Below, piece by piece: positions 1-9,700 of a DNA stretch of 64,000 nucleotides (the stretch's first letter is position 1; each line of letters starts with the position of its first letter). This DNA comes from Spirochaetaceae bacterium (lineage in GTDB: Bacteria > Spirochaetota > Spirochaetia > DSM-27196 > PWMO01), in the NCBI GenBank assembly GCA_007693945.1, contig RECP01000063.1:89023-153022 (forward strand), read 5' to 3'. Position numbers and translations under genes: made by a program. Under the pieces are notes generated by a model, which was given only the letters and a program-made list of their open reading frames with translations, was not told the DNA's origin and ran no database searches.

Positions 1-128
1 AGCACCGCACCGCTCTTGGCCTGGATATCGGCCTTGGATTGGTTGCGCAGCGGGCGAGACATCAGCTGTTTGGCCTCACGGCCAAACAGCTTCCAGACTC
101 CCTCTACCGATACGATCGGTCCATCCAT
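1..128 (-). CDS. Glycine betaine ABC transporter ATP-binding protein, N-terminal fragment (runs off the left edge)
   Basis: Only the first 42 codons lie in the window. They translate to MDGPIVSVEGVWKLFG followed by REAKQLMSRPL, the usual opening of ProV/OpuAA-type ATPases, in which a short strand and the VWKLFG segment precede the Walker A loop. The Walker A region lies beyond the edge. The ATG at 128-126 begins one base after the TAG stop of the binding-protein gene, so the two are almost certainly one transcript. The family energises uptake of glycine betaine or proline betaine as compatible solutes. The gene order, binding protein first and ATPase second, differs from E. coli proVWX but is common elsewhere. 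The identification rests on a short stretch plus the neighbour. Confidence 0.72.
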   Translation of the reverse strand, partial: MDGPIVSVEGVWKLFGREAKQLMSRPLRNQSKADIQAKSGAV

Positions 129-129
129 A

Positions 130-1116
130 CTACTGCACCGCGGTGCGGACGCGCTCGCTCACCTGTGGAGACACCCACTGCGTCCAGACTCCTTCGTAGT
201 TACGCAGAAACCAGCGTGCCGTCTCTTCTGCCGAGAGGTTCTCTTCATCCATCGCCGCGAGCATTGCGTTGTTGACGTCTAGATCCGTAGCATAGGCGGT
301 CAGAAACTCAATCACGTCCGGAGCGAGATCGGGAAGACCCGACCAGACCAGGATATCTACTTCACCAGTCTGCAGTTCGGTCCCGGGCAGAAGGGTCATA
401 TCGAGCTTGCCCAGAACCCAGGTTGGTTCCCAGTAGTAGCCGATCCACGGTTCTCCGCGCTCGTACGCGGACACCATCGATGCCGCCAGAGCTTCACCGG
501 AGCCGGGAAGGAAGGCGGTATAGTATTCGTCCAGCCCTGCATCGATCAGCATCTGTTCGCTTGCCTCGGTTATCGCCCAACCGGGAGGCCCGACCAGAAT
601 ACGACCGTAACGCGGACTCTCCGGGTCACGAAACAATTCCCAGTAACGCGGCAGATCGGCGATCGACCTGAGGTCAGGGGCCACGGCATCAATACCGCGC
701 CCGGGATCGCCCTTCATCACGTAGGTCGGCACGTACCAGCCCTGCGGTCCTTCCGGCAAGTTCTCGCCAAGATTGACAAGCTCACCGGTGGCCGTCGCCT
801 CATCGTAGACTTCCTGCCAGTTGTTGTGCCAGCTTTCCATCATCACGTGCACGTCGCCGCGGCGCAGTCCGGTAACCAGGGGAATGGTATCACCGGGAAC
901 GAAGTCGACCGAGTAGCCGTCGAATCCGTTCTCAATTATCAGCTGTGCAATGCGATTGTGCACCAGAATGCTGTCCCATGACGCATCGGCAAATACCAGC
1001 GTCCGGGTGTCGGGTTCGGCAGTGCCGGCCGCAAACAACGGGGCATGCGCCGCGGCAGCAAGCAGTACAACGCTTGCGGCAAGCAGCGTGCGTCGGAAAC
1101 GATTGTGTGTATGCAT
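130..1116 (-). CDS. Glycine betaine/choline ABC transporter substrate-binding protein (OpuAC type)
   Basis: A 328-residue periplasmic binding protein. Residues 1-30 form a signal peptide with a basic start, a long Leu/Ala core and a mature end near AAGTAEPD, a style common in spirochaetal binding proteins. The body has the OpuAC layout: an early W-D-S segment, the stretch GDVHVMMESWHNNW, a central GPPGWAITEASEQ segment and many tryptophans that could form the aromatic cage for the trimethylammonium group. The family binds glycine betaine, choline or proline betaine. An excellent Shine-Dalgarno (AAGGAGGA, 1121-1128) lies 4 nt before the ATG. The ATPase gene follows after 1 nt. A candidate promoter lies about 190 nt upstream, so the mRNA would have a long leader. 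The exact ligand cannot be told from sequence. Confidence 0.85.
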   Translation of the reverse strand: MHTHNRFRRTLLAASVVLLAAAAHAPLFAAGTAEPDTRTLVFADASWDSILVHNRIAQLIIENGFDGYSVDFVPGDTIPLVTGLRRGDVHVMMESWHNNWQEVYDEATATGELVNLGENLPEGPQGWYVPTYVMKGDPGRGIDAVAPDLRSIADLPRYWELFRDPESPRYGRILVGPPGWAITEASEQMLIDAGLDEYYTAFLPGSGEALAASMVSAYERGEPWIGYYWEPTWVLGKLDMTLLPGTELQTGEVDILVWSGLPDLAPDVIEFLTAYATDLDVNNAMLAAMDEENLSAEETARWFLRNYEGVWTQWVSPQVSERVRTAVQ

Positions 1117-1219
1117 GTGGTCCTCCTTGTGGTTCCTGAGCGGAAGGGTCCGCGCGCGGCGCGCACGGAAACCTGCGCTCTACGAAACGCTCAGGAACTG
1201 AACAGACCACGAACACGCG

Positions 1220-1235
1220 GCTCGCACAGGCGAGC
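1220..1235 (-). other. Hairpin in the leader of the betaine transporter mRNA
   Basis: A perfect 6-bp stem (GCTCGC / GCGAGC) with a 4-nt loop lies in the roughly 190-nt stretch between the candidate promoter at 1311-1338 and the start codon at 1116. It is small and has no U-tract, so it is not a terminator by itself. It may simply reflect high GC content. Confidence 0.3.
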
Positions 1236-1310
1236 GCTTCGCACAACACTGCGGCACGCGCACTGCAACTGCAGCACGCCACGGCCGCCACGCCAGCGGA
1301 GGGCTGCTTT

Positions 1311-1338
1311 ATGGTAACGGTATATCGAAATGCGTCAA
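1311..1338 (-). promoter_or_regulatory. Candidate sigma-70 promoter for the betaine ABC operon
   Basis: Read leftward, TTGACG (1338-1333) and TACCAT (1316-1311) are separated by 16 nt, matching 5/6 and 4/6 consensus bases. It is the best candidate in the 353-nt divergent gap upstream of the binding-protein gene. The remainder of that gap (1117-1310) is untranslated leader with one small hairpin. Confidence 0.45.
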
Positions 1339-1411
1339 CCCCTCTGCGCCAGGAAAATCCTTGTAGTTGCGGCAGGGACTGTCCACGATGATCCGTGACA
1401 CTCTCCACAGC

Positions 1412-1440
1412 TTGACATTCGATACCGTGGGGCATAGAGT
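1412..1440 (+). promoter_or_regulatory. Candidate sigma-70 promoter for the uroporphyrinogen-decarboxylase-like gene
   Basis: A perfect TTGACA (1412-1417) is followed after exactly 17 nt by TAGAGT (1435-1440, 4/6 matches). The start codon lies 30 nt beyond the -10 element, with a CAGAGG ribosome-binding site between. Confidence 0.6.
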
Positions 1441-1469
1441 CGACAAAACTACTGCCCAGAGGTACAGCA

Positions 1470-2504
1470 ATGACCGATACGCAGTGGCAGACGCTCGTTC
1501 GCGTTGTAGACGGTACGCACGAAGGACCGGTTGCCGGATTCATCATCGACAGCCCCTGGCTTCCCGCCTGGTCCGGGATATCAATTCTGGATTATCTTTC
1601 TTCTCCCGACCTCTGGTTCGAGGCCAATATGAAGGCGCACGACACATTCCCGGACTGCCTGTTCCTGCCCGGATTCTGGTCCGAGTTCGGCATGTGCACC
1701 GAACCGTCGGCTTTCGGAGTCAGGTTTGTCCTACCGGAGAATGAGTTCCCGGCGCCACTGCCCGATCCCGGCATTCTCGAGCGACTTGATGGCTTTACCA
1801 GGCCGGATGCGCGGGTTGCAGGGCTGCTGCCGCTGGTCATAAAGCGGCTCAGCGGGCTTCACGACAGGATACGCCGCTGCGGTCACGAAATCCGTATGGC
1901 GGTCGCCCGCGGGCCGCTGAATATAGCGACCTACCTCACGGGGACCACCGAGTTTCTGATTGCCGCCAAGCTGGAGCCGGAAAAGGCCCACCGGCTGCTC
2001 GAGGGTATCACCGATTTGCTGGTCGACTGGCTTTCATACCAGATAGAGTGCTTTCCGTCGATTGACGGCCTTTTCCTGCTCGATGACATCGTAGGCTTCC
2101 TCGGCGAACAGGACTTTCTTGAGTTCGCGTTCCCCTATTTCCAGAGGCTCTACAGCGCATTTCCGGTATCGGTCAGGTTATTTCACAATGATGCCGCGTG
2201 CGAGGTGTCGGCTCCACATCTTGAACGTATGGGCGTCAATCTGTTCAACTTCGGCACCGACCTGACGTTCAACGAGGTACGCGCTTTGTGCGGAGACACG
2301 GTGGCGCTGATGGGGAGTATTCCGCCGCGCGACGTGCTGGCCGCGGGTACGCCGCAGCAGGTACGAGAGGCGATCACTGCACAGATCACCGCAGCGCCGT
2401 CGCTCAGGCGCACCGTGCTATCGTGCGGCGGCGGCATGCCGCCGGGGGTTTCCACCGCAAACATCGAAGCGTTTGTGTCCGCCGCCACGGTCCGCGGCGG
2501 GTAA
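1470..2504 (+). CDS. Uroporphyrinogen decarboxylase-like (MtaA/CmuA-type) protein
   Basis: A 344-residue protein with the URO-D TIM-barrel signature near its C-terminus, CGGGMPPGVSTANIEAF, the equivalent of GGGTPPGTPxENI in the family. A central segment runs LFLLDDIVGFLGEQDFLEF and is followed by RLFHNDA, which corresponds to the metal- or substrate-binding region of MtaA/CmuA-like enzymes. True haem-pathway HemE has an N-terminal RQAGR-type motif; I do not see it here, so a corrinoid- or methyl-transfer role fits better. It starts with ATG 7 nt after CAGAGG. It is divergent from the betaine importer, and a link to betaine methyl-group use is speculative. No corrinoid protein gene is visible nearby. 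The substrate is unknown. Confidence 0.72.
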   Translation: MTDTQWQTLVRVVDGTHEGPVAGFIIDSPWLPAWSGISILDYLSSPDLWFEANMKAHDTFPDCLFLPGFWSEFGMCTEPSAFGVRFVLPENEFPAPLPDPGILERLDGFTRPDARVAGLLPLVIKRLSGLHDRIRRCGHEIRMAVARGPLNIATYLTGTTEFLIAAKLEPEKAHRLLEGITDLLVDWLSYQIECFPSIDGLFLLDDIVGFLGEQDFLEFAFPYFQRLYSAFPVSVRLFHNDAACEVSAPHLERMGVNLFNFGTDLTFNEVRALCGDTVALMGSIPPRDVLAAGTPQQVREAITAQITAAPSLRRTVLSCGGGMPPGVSTANIEAFVSAATVRGG

Positions 2505-2511
2505 CGCCGCC

Positions 2512-2545
2512 GGACCCGATCGTGCGGCTGCCGGCGATCGGGCCC
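2512..2545. terminator. Hairpin between convergent genes (likely bidirectional terminator)
   Basis: The arms GGACCCGATCG (2512-2522) and CGATCGGGCCC (2535-2545) pair over 11 positions with a single mismatch around a 12-nt loop. It sits in the 56-nt space between two convergent stop codons. There is no U-tract on either side, so it would be a stable but non-canonical terminator. Confidence 0.55.
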
Positions 2546-2560
2546 GCAGGCAAGCGATCA

Positions 2561-3901
2561 TCAATCAGGCACGATTCCGAGTTTCACCCACGCAACCAGA
2601 TCGTAAAACGCTTCGAGCATCGCCGCACCAAACTCCGGGCTGGATTCCGTATAGGAGGGAGGAATCAGTACTTCGCAATGTCCGAATCCGTCGATCTCCC
2701 TCTGAAGCAGCTCGCCGCTCCCGGCCGCAGCTGCAATCTCGCCAAATACGCGCTGGTGTTGAACCGGAACCGCAGGGTCACGCGTGGTGTGCAGATTGAT
2801 GGTGGGGAATCTTAGCCTCCCGGTGGGCTGGTACCAACGCCTCAGATAGTTGGCTCCGGCAGGATGAGAGGCCAGGCGTGCCACGCCGGCGTTAAGGGCG
2901 GCGTTGCCGTTTGAGTCCCAGTCCAGCAGTGGACTGTAGTACACGCTTCTGCGGGTGTCGACCGGCCCATGGCCGTTGGTCCGCTCGAGCAGATCAGCTG
3001 TACCGTAGATATTAAACCACAGACCGGCGGTGATGCTCGCCACCAGTTCCGGCGCAAAGGCACCGAGTTCGATCATCTCCGGCGGCCAGTTGAATAGCGG
3101 TCTGCCGTCGACGTGCATGGTTGCCATAACTGCAGCCACTTCCTGATTCAAAAACAGCAGCGTACCGACAATCGGAAGGATATCGAAATCAGCCGGCAGC
3201 CCGGCTGCATCGGCACCCAGCGGTTGCTCACCGAGCGCGGCATCGAGAAGCCCGGCCTGGGCGTCAACGCCGGCAATATACTTCAATGTGTCACGGAAGA
3301 AGTAGTCAAACAGAACACGAACGTGCACGATGTATTCCATCTGCATCCGCGCGCCGCCTATCGGTGCGCACAGCGTGAGCATGCCGTCAAACAGGTTGGG
3401 ATTCTGTTCAGCCAGCAGCAGCGAGATGATTCCACCCTGAGAAGCTCCGACCAGGAATGCGCTGTCCGGATCACCGTAGTTGTCCTTGAAGTGCCCGAGC
3501 AGCTGGCGCGTACGGATAGCACCGTCCTTGACCGCCCACCCGGTTTCCGCGAAGCTTGAGTAAGCTATCGCAAAGCCTCCATCCAGCAGCTGTTGCATGA
3601 CGTCGGCGCCGAGATCATCAGGCAGTGCGGGTTCCTCCTGCGGGTTTACATAACCGTGCGCGTAGAGCACCAGGTTCCCCTGCTCCCACTCAGAGGGGAC
3701 CCAGATATCATACAGCGCCCCCGGCCCCAACACGCCCGTTTCGTGGATGGTGCCGTCCGGGAGAACGGTAACGCCTGCCACCGTTACACCGGTGGCAGGA
3801 GCGGCATCCTGTGTTGCGGGGCTTACGGGCCCGCTACAGCCTGCCGCGATCAGCATCACCACCAGCACTGAGAACCCCAACAGAGATTTGGTGTGGGTCA
3901 T
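2561..3901 (-). CDS. Exported alpha/beta-hydrolase lipoprotein
   Basis: I start the gene at 3901 (446 residues) rather than at a longer upstream frame. AAGGAGG (3907-3913) lies 5 nt before this ATG, and the protein then begins with a lipoprotein signal peptide (LIAAGC, lipidated Cys22). The mature part is an alpha/beta hydrolase: nucleophile elbow GASQGG (Ser154), an acid at Asp375 in TTRDPAVPV, and His408 in FGHCEVL. The spacing and the large insertion (about 165-330, including two hydrophobic helices) resemble the tannase/prolyl-peptidase-like hydrolases. The substrate is not predictable. It would act in the periplasm or on the outer membrane. It has its own strong promoter and is monocistronic. 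Confidence 0.72.
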   Translation of the reverse strand: MTHTKSLLGFSVLVVMLIAAGCSGPVSPATQDAAPATGVTVAGVTVLPDGTIHETGVLGPGALYDIWVPSEWEQGNLVLYAHGYVNPQEEPALPDDLGADVMQQLLDGGFAIAYSSFAETGWAVKDGAIRTRQLLGHFKDNYGDPDSAFLVGASQGGIISLLLAEQNPNLFDGMLTLCAPIGGARMQMEYIVHVRVLFDYFFRDTLKYIAGVDAQAGLLDAALGEQPLGADAAGLPADFDILPIVGTLLFLNQEVAAVMATMHVDGRPLFNWPPEMIELGAFAPELVASITAGLWFNIYGTADLLERTNGHGPVDTRRSVYYSPLLDWDSNGNAALNAGVARLASHPAGANYLRRWYQPTGRLRFPTINLHTTRDPAVPVQHQRVFGEIAAAAGSGELLQREIDGFGHCEVLIPPSYTESSPEFGAAMLEAFYDLVAWVKLGIVPD

Positions 3902-3986
3902 ACGTGCCTCCTTGGCAAAGACAGCTTGTGGCAGCCGAACGGCGTGCCGCCAGGATTCCTTTTTAGGCACGCCTCGCCGCTTCAAT

Positions 3987-4016
3987 ATTATCAGCCTGCC
4001 GTGAGCGCCCTGTCAA
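3987..4016 (-). promoter_or_regulatory. Candidate sigma-70 promoter for the hydrolase lipoprotein gene
   Basis: Read leftward, a perfect TTGACA (4016-4011) and GATAAT (3992-3987, 5/6) are separated by 18 nt. The start codon at 3901 lies 85 nt downstream. The stretch 4017-4156 upstream holds no other recognisable signal. Confidence 0.62.
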
Positions 4017-4156
4017 GGAAATTGCCGGTTGGACAGCTTCAGTTCGCGTTCTAACCGCACGGAGCCGGTTGACATAGTATGGCTGCGCGTCTGCCGTGAG
4101 AGTGCCCCGCGCCGCGGCAGCCCAAGCCTTGTGCCCGGCAGCGATCACCGATTTCG

Positions 4157-5305
4157 TCAGAGCCAGCGCTCGAACCAGGCAAACGCTTCACGCTGCATCG
4201 GCAGGTCGAACTTGTGAGCGCCGGGGAAGAAGTGTCCATCATAACGCTGCGATGCCCCGGCTTTGGAGTACGTGACACGCAGCATTTCGTGTGCCCGCTG
4301 CATCTCACTCAGAGTGAACAGCTCGTCGTCGCTGTTGAATAGCGAAAGCGCGGGAAGCGGTGCGCGCAGAGCGAACACATCCGGATAATCCAGCTCACGC
4401 GGCAACAGCGGAACATAGCACATCCAGGTGTGATTGGATGCCTTGGTGTGCAGCAGATCCCGCCAGGTGAACATCATACCCGCACACACCGCACAACGCA
4501 CGCGAGGCTCGACGGCCGACAGGAACACGGTACGCAAACCGCCGCCGGAAAGCCCGCCGCAGCCGATACGGCCGGGGTCAACGTCAGGTCGCTGGACCAG
4601 CACTTCAAGGGCAATCCGGTCTTCGGCCACAAACACACCCGGCCAGGTTGTTCCGGCGCACAGCAGCGCTTTGGAGATAACGTGTTCGTAGGACCCGGCC
4701 CATACGTTATACGCCTCGCGGCGCGCCGGTTCGTCGGTGGCCGATTCGAACTCCGCCGAGCGCAGCGACGGCGGTACGGTGCGCGGATCGAGTCGCCGGC
4801 TGCCGAATAGAAACGCGTCGGGCGCAAGCACCACGAAACCGCGCCTTGCCAGCTCGTTTGCCCAGGCGACGCCACCGTAGTAGTGCCTCGTAAACGCTCG
4901 CTGCCATTCCTCAACCGGCTGACCGGGCAGATGCGCAATCTTGCGCCAGCCTGCATACTTGAAGCTACCGTGATCGTGCAGAGCAACTACACCCGGCAGG
5001 CGCCCGCTGCTGCCGGCCGGCTTGAGCAACACAGCTTCCGTACGAGGCCCGGCAGGAAGCTGCCATGAGAGAACCTCGTAGACGAGGCCGTCGGCTTCAC
5101 CGCAATCATCCACGTTCACGACCGGTACCGCACCGAGATCGGGACCCGCAATGCGCTCCAGAAACCGGAGGCGAGCGACCTCGCGCCACTGCTCCACAGT
5201 CGTCCATCGAGGGTGGCGGAAGGCGTACGACGGAATGTCATCGCCGATCAGCGACGCCGCCCAGTGGCCGTACGTACCGAGGTTGCTGAGGCGGCTCTGC
5301 TGCAT
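4157..5305 (-). CDS. Acetylxylan-esterase/dienelactone-hydrolase-like cytoplasmic hydrolase
   Basis: A 382-residue alpha/beta hydrolase. The start at 5305 is chosen because GGGAGG (5311-5316) sits 5 nt upstream; a longer frame to 5356 has no such site. There is no signal peptide. The family features are an early strand and oxyanion segment VALHDHGSFK, a long lid, the nucleophile elbow CGGLSGGG (Ser253), an acid in NSDDELF (Asp326 or Asp327) and His364 in PGAHKFD. This matches the Abhydrolase_7 / acetyl xylan esterase-like group, which cleaves small esters from carbohydrates. It lies on the same strand as the neighbouring lipoprotein hydrolase but is separated by a 255-nt gap with its own promoter. 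The substrate is unknown. Confidence 0.65.
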   Translation of the reverse strand: MQQSRLSNLGTYGHWAASLIGDDIPSYAFRHPRWTTVEQWREVARLRFLERIAGPDLGAVPVVNVDDCGEADGLVYEVLSWQLPAGPRTEAVLLKPAGSSGRLPGVVALHDHGSFKYAGWRKIAHLPGQPVEEWQRAFTRHYYGGVAWANELARRGFVVLAPDAFLFGSRRLDPRTVPPSLRSAEFESATDEPARREAYNVWAGSYEHVISKALLCAGTTWPGVFVAEDRIALEVLVQRPDVDPGRIGCGGLSGGGLRTVFLSAVEPRVRCAVCAGMMFTWRDLLHTKASNHTWMCYVPLLPRELDYPDVFALRAPLPALSLFNSDDELFTLSEMQRAHEMLRVTYSKAGASQRYDGHFFPGAHKFDLPMQREAFAWFERWL

Positions 5306-5485
5306 GGTGTCCTCCCGCGCCGACGGCCTAAGTGCCAACGGCCAACCAGCGATCAACCGTCAGCATAACAGAATCCGGACCATAGCGCATCCGCGTTCGC
5401 GACCCGTTAATTGTCGCCGTTGGGACCCTCCGTAATTCACCGTGCTTGAGTTGCTTCGCAGTGCCGTGTGACACTGTTGCCGGAT

Positions 5486-6727
5486 CTATTCAACCGCAAC
5501 GTGATCGCGCTCATCCCATACGATACGCCCGCTGCGATCGATATAGCGCGTCCGCATGCCGCGAGCAGGCGCCGACAACTGAACGCCGGCTATGGAGTGA
5601 ACCTCAATCGGCTCGAGGACTTGCGCCAGTCCGTCTCGAAAACGAAACGGCGAACGGAACTGAGGTTCGATGACCATCGTGCCGTGCCTGTCAATGGCGC
5701 CCCACAGCCCGTCACGCCGACCGGACACAAGTGAGTCCAACTCAACGGCAACCGCGGCAAGCCCCTCCGAGAACGGCTCGACGTCGAGATAGACGTCTGC
5801 AATGACCAGCTCTCCTTCATGATTGATGAATCCCCAGCGTGCCGGACGATTCTGGGAGCTGCTGGCGCTACGAGTAGTCACCGCGGCGCGCCCTTCGGAG
5901 AACGATTTGACCCCCCGCCACACCTTTCCGCCAAACCCGCGGCTGCCATGCCGATCGATGAAGAACGCGTCGCCGCCACCGATGACCCCCGGCACGTACT
6001 CCTGCAGCGCAGCGTATCCCTCGGAGAAAGAGTTGACGGCTTCGGCCAGGTAGGTGCGGGCCGGAATGACCACGTTGCCGTCGGCGTCCAGGAATACGAT
6101 GCTGCGAAGCCCCGCGGCGGGCTCGCTGGAAACCGCCATCAGCAGTCCTTCGCGGAACCCGGAAACGTCATGCGGGAAGGCCGCCGGATTTCCGTGATCC
6201 ACCAGTGTCCCGCGCAGGCCGCGCGCGGTCAAGGAGAACAACCGCCGCCCGCCGTTGTCTATCACCAGCTGTTCACCTTCGGCTTCCACCACCGCCATGC
6301 CTTCCGAATAGGGTGTCACCCGGTCGAAGCGTCCCGGGAAAACGTAGTCGCCTTGGGCTACGCGGATGTACCTCCACGCCCCGTCGTGAAGCACCCACGC
6401 CTTGCCGGTCCAGGACAGCAGGATATCATCATACACCGCCGGAGCGACAAAACGGCCATCCGGATCTATAACCCCAAAGCCGGTCGGTACGGTACGTGAC
6501 CGCGAAGTCGCAACCACGGCGTAACCGCCCTGGAAGGCCCGTGCGACAAGATAGTCAGGACTGACGCGCAGCCCGCCGCCGGCGTCAACATAGCCAAACC
6601 TACGCCCTTCGGCGGTTGAATACGGTGCGGCAAACCGGCGGACGTGACTATCGTGTGCGCCGGGTTTTGAAACGATCATAAGGAGCATAAGAGCACAAAG
6701 ACAGATTACCCTCGATGCGTGATTCAT
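5486..6727 (-). CDS. Exported WG-repeat protein
   Basis: A protein of about 413 residues with a signal peptide (MNHASRVICLCALMLLMIV) and repeated units of the WG/KWG type: an aromatic-Gly-phi-Ile-Asp-x-x-G core (FGYVDAGG, FGVIDPDG, WGFINHEG, WGAIDRHG) followed by a conserved FSEGxAAV segment seen four to five times. WG repeats build beta-rich scaffolds and were first noted in Leptospira. I prefer ATG 6727, with GGGAGA 4 nt upstream, over an in-frame GTG at 6739. The stop codon of the giant protein gene lies 16 nt upstream, so the two are probably co-transcribed. It may be a periplasmic or surface partner of the giant protein. No enzymatic motif is visible. Confidence 0.75.
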   Translation of the reverse strand: MNHASRVICLCALMLLMIVSKPGAHDSHVRRFAAPYSTAEGRRFGYVDAGGGLRVSPDYLVARAFQGGYAVVATSRSRTVPTGFGVIDPDGRFVAPAVYDDILLSWTGKAWVLHDGAWRYIRVAQGDYVFPGRFDRVTPYSEGMAVVEAEGEQLVIDNGGRRLFSLTARGLRGTLVDHGNPAAFPHDVSGFREGLLMAVSSEPAAGLRSIVFLDADGNVVIPARTYLAEAVNSFSEGYAALQEYVPGVIGGGDAFFIDRHGSRGFGGKVWRGVKSFSEGRAAVTTRSASSSQNRPARWGFINHEGELVIADVYLDVEPFSEGLAAVAVELDSLVSGRRDGLWGAIDRHGTMVIEPQFRSPFRFRDGLAQVLEPIEVHSIAGVQLSAPARGMRTRYIDRSGRIVWDERDHVAVE

Positions 6728-6743
6728 GATTTCTCCCACCGTC

Positions 6744-9700
6744 CTAGTTTGCGGGTACCCAGAGGAAGTACTGAATCTGCGCCCCCGAGCCGAAAGCAGT
6801 GTGCAGACTCATGACCCCGTTCCGTTCCCCGATGTTGTCAACGATTAGACGCGTTTCGCGGTCCAATTCGCCTTCATACCCCACCACCGGAGCCAGGTGT
6901 CCTGAGGAATGCGGGCGCGGCTGGGAAGCAATTACCAGCAGGCCGTTGCGTCCGGCGGAGGCCGCCAGTGTCTGGTTGACTTCGACGAAGCGGCCGTTGG
7001 CGTTTGCCACGCCTTCGGTGAGCAAAGTGTGGATATCGTTGGCAGTGCGCTGCGTGCCGCCAAGATTCTGCAGGTTGGGAGCACCATAGGCCATCGAGAA
7101 CTCGTTTGTACTGAGGTTGCAGAAGTAATCGAGACCGCGGTAACCCTGCGAGAGCTGCGCTATGGCATCCAATCGGTCATGCTCACGCCAATAGAGGTGC
7201 TCGAGCCCCGCGTTCTGGTACAGCTCCTGAACCCCGTTGTGATGCGCCAGATTCGCGCTGACCGCGCCGCGGTTCTCGACCATTCGCTGTACGTGTTCGT
7301 ACTGGCTCCGGCCGATCGGGGTGCGGGCCAGTTCACGGAGTGTCCCGTCGCGGTAGGCAACTTCGACTTCCAGGTAGTCCGCGCCGTCGGCAACGAAGTG
7401 AGTGAAGGTTGCGCCGGGCGACCGTCCACCGCTCGTCCGGAATGCAGCACGAAATGCATACTGATTATCACTCACAGTGTCCGAGGCTGTCGCGCGTGCC
7501 GCCGGGTCGCCGGTGGTGAAGATGTTGTAGAGATTGTCCTGCGGAAAGACCTCGCGAGCCTGAAGCTCCCCTAGCTGCGCCACGTAGCGTGCTGTCGCCG
7601 TGCCGCCCTGACCTCCGTACACTGCTTCGGCAAACAGCTGCGGCAGTTCTTCGACTGCAGCAAGGGCCTTTCCCACTCCCCGCAGGTTGTTCTCTGCAAT
7701 CAGCTGGCCGGTAAATGCCGCGCCGTCAAGCAGCGGCCTGTCGCCGCCTGTACCACGGTTATCCGCAATCAGCATGCTGCCCAGCAGAGCCTCTCTCGAA
7801 GCTGCAGCGCCGGCGCGCTCGATCGCGGTCTCATAGTGGTCGAGGAAGAGGCGCAGGCGCTGTTCGTAGGTCGGACTACCGCGATACTCCGTCCCGGCGA
7901 ACGCCTTTTCCCCGGCGAAGAGATCAGCGGCATTCGCGGTTCCCTGCTCGTAGAACGAATAGGCCAGCTCGAAGCTGCCTTGCGTATTGAAGTGCGTGGC
8001 CAGCAGAAACTCCGCCTGACCGATATCCTGCTGACCCACAGCGACCGACAGTTGCCGATCGAGATAGTTTTCCGGATAGGTCTCACGCGCGCCAAGAAAC
8101 AGTGTATTGACGTTTCGTCTGCTCTGTATCCTTCGTACCAGTTCCAGTTCTTCCGACAGCGTTTGGGACTCGGGGGAAACACCGGCAAACCGAGCCTCCT
8201 CGACGCGGAGCGCCCGGTCCCGTGTTTCCAGAAGACCAGCGCGTATTGTCACCGCACGGTCAATGTCAAACTGCACTCTCTTCATAAGAAACAACTCGTC
8301 GACAGCCGCGGCGGCGCCGGCGAGCCGAGTTGGGCTTACGTCCATACCGGAGTCTCCCAGCGCTACTCTCGATATGCGTCGGCGGTCGATCTCCAGCTCC
8401 ACCAGCCCGTGACGAAGCGGCGCTCCGGGAACGGTCTTCCAGTTCCAGCCCCCCAGAGCGGCCACATCGGCCACATTGACGAGGTTCAGGGTCGCGTTTC
8501 CGGTCACCGCGTAGCGCAGCGTGGTACCGGCGGCCGCACCGGCAAGTGACGACAGCTCGGCGGTGTTGTAGTGTCGCCGCATGTTGAGATGAGAGAAGCC
8601 TCGGGTATCAAGCTGCCACTTGGATTGCAGACCGGTACCAACCGCCGCCGACAGGGCTGCCGAAGCGTACCCCGCGACAGCGCTTTGACCGAATACATCC
8701 CCGGCGTTGAAGCCGGGCGACTCGATCGCGTGGCGGGCGACCGTTGACGCGAAATGCTGCGTTCCGGCAACCGCAGCACTTCCGTGCCAGGTGCTGCCCA
8801 GGGCGGCCCCGCTTCCGCTCACACCACCCAGGCCGAGCTCAAGAAACCCCGAGCCGTGGTCGCCGAATCCGGAGAAGACACCGCCGATACCGGTTACGGC
8901 CGCTCCGGCGGCAAAACTCCGGCCCGCCCTTCCCCAGGCCTGCTGCGCGTCGATCCCGGCCAGCGTTGTATCGAGCGTCGCAAAGGCTGCCTGATTAGCG
9001 GCCGTCAGTGCCAGCGCGACCCACGGCTGCCCGAGTAGGGTTGCCGCCACCGATACTCCCAGTGTCGTTACCCCGCGTACGGTTGGAGCTTCGATTGGGA
9101 GCCCGGAACTGTCCCACAGCGGAACATCCCACGCAGCGGTCTCGAGCATCGCCATACCGTGCGCCATCCTCGCTTCGTAGCGCATGAAGCGCAGCATAAT
9201 CCTGCCGGTTTCGCCGTAGCCGCCATGGCGCACCCGTTCCGGATCGCCCGAACGCATTCGCGGCGCGTATCCCACGTGATAGGCAAACAGTCCCTGCATG
9301 GCACTGTGGGTACTGTACTGTGCCGAGGCGGAGAACCGTTGCGACTCCTGCTGGACGATTGCCAGAAACGCGCCGTCAAGACTACCGGCTTCAACCGGCA
9401 CGACGGCGCTACCGAACAGAAGCTGCAGGTAGTGGTTCAGATTCTCCACCGCTTCGGCAACCGTCGTCTGAATTGCGGTACCTGACAATCCCTGCAGACG
9501 AGACGCGCGCAGGTCGACACCGGTATCGAACGCCGGAGCTTCGAAGTCGCGATAACCGCTGATGCGCTGGGCTTGGCGCTTCTCTCCGCCCAGCAGAGAG
9601 CGGTCCACGACGACACGGCGCCGGAACTCGTTGCCACGAGCCGTATAACCTGCGGCCTCGAGCATGTCCGCAAAACGCTTGCGCGTGGTGCGGTTTGCCG

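Noticed and set aside
932..1546. A - strand frame of 204 codons across the betaine/URO-D intergenic gap
   Set aside because: It overlaps the binding-protein start in another frame, covers both promoters and encodes a Cys-rich low-complexity product.
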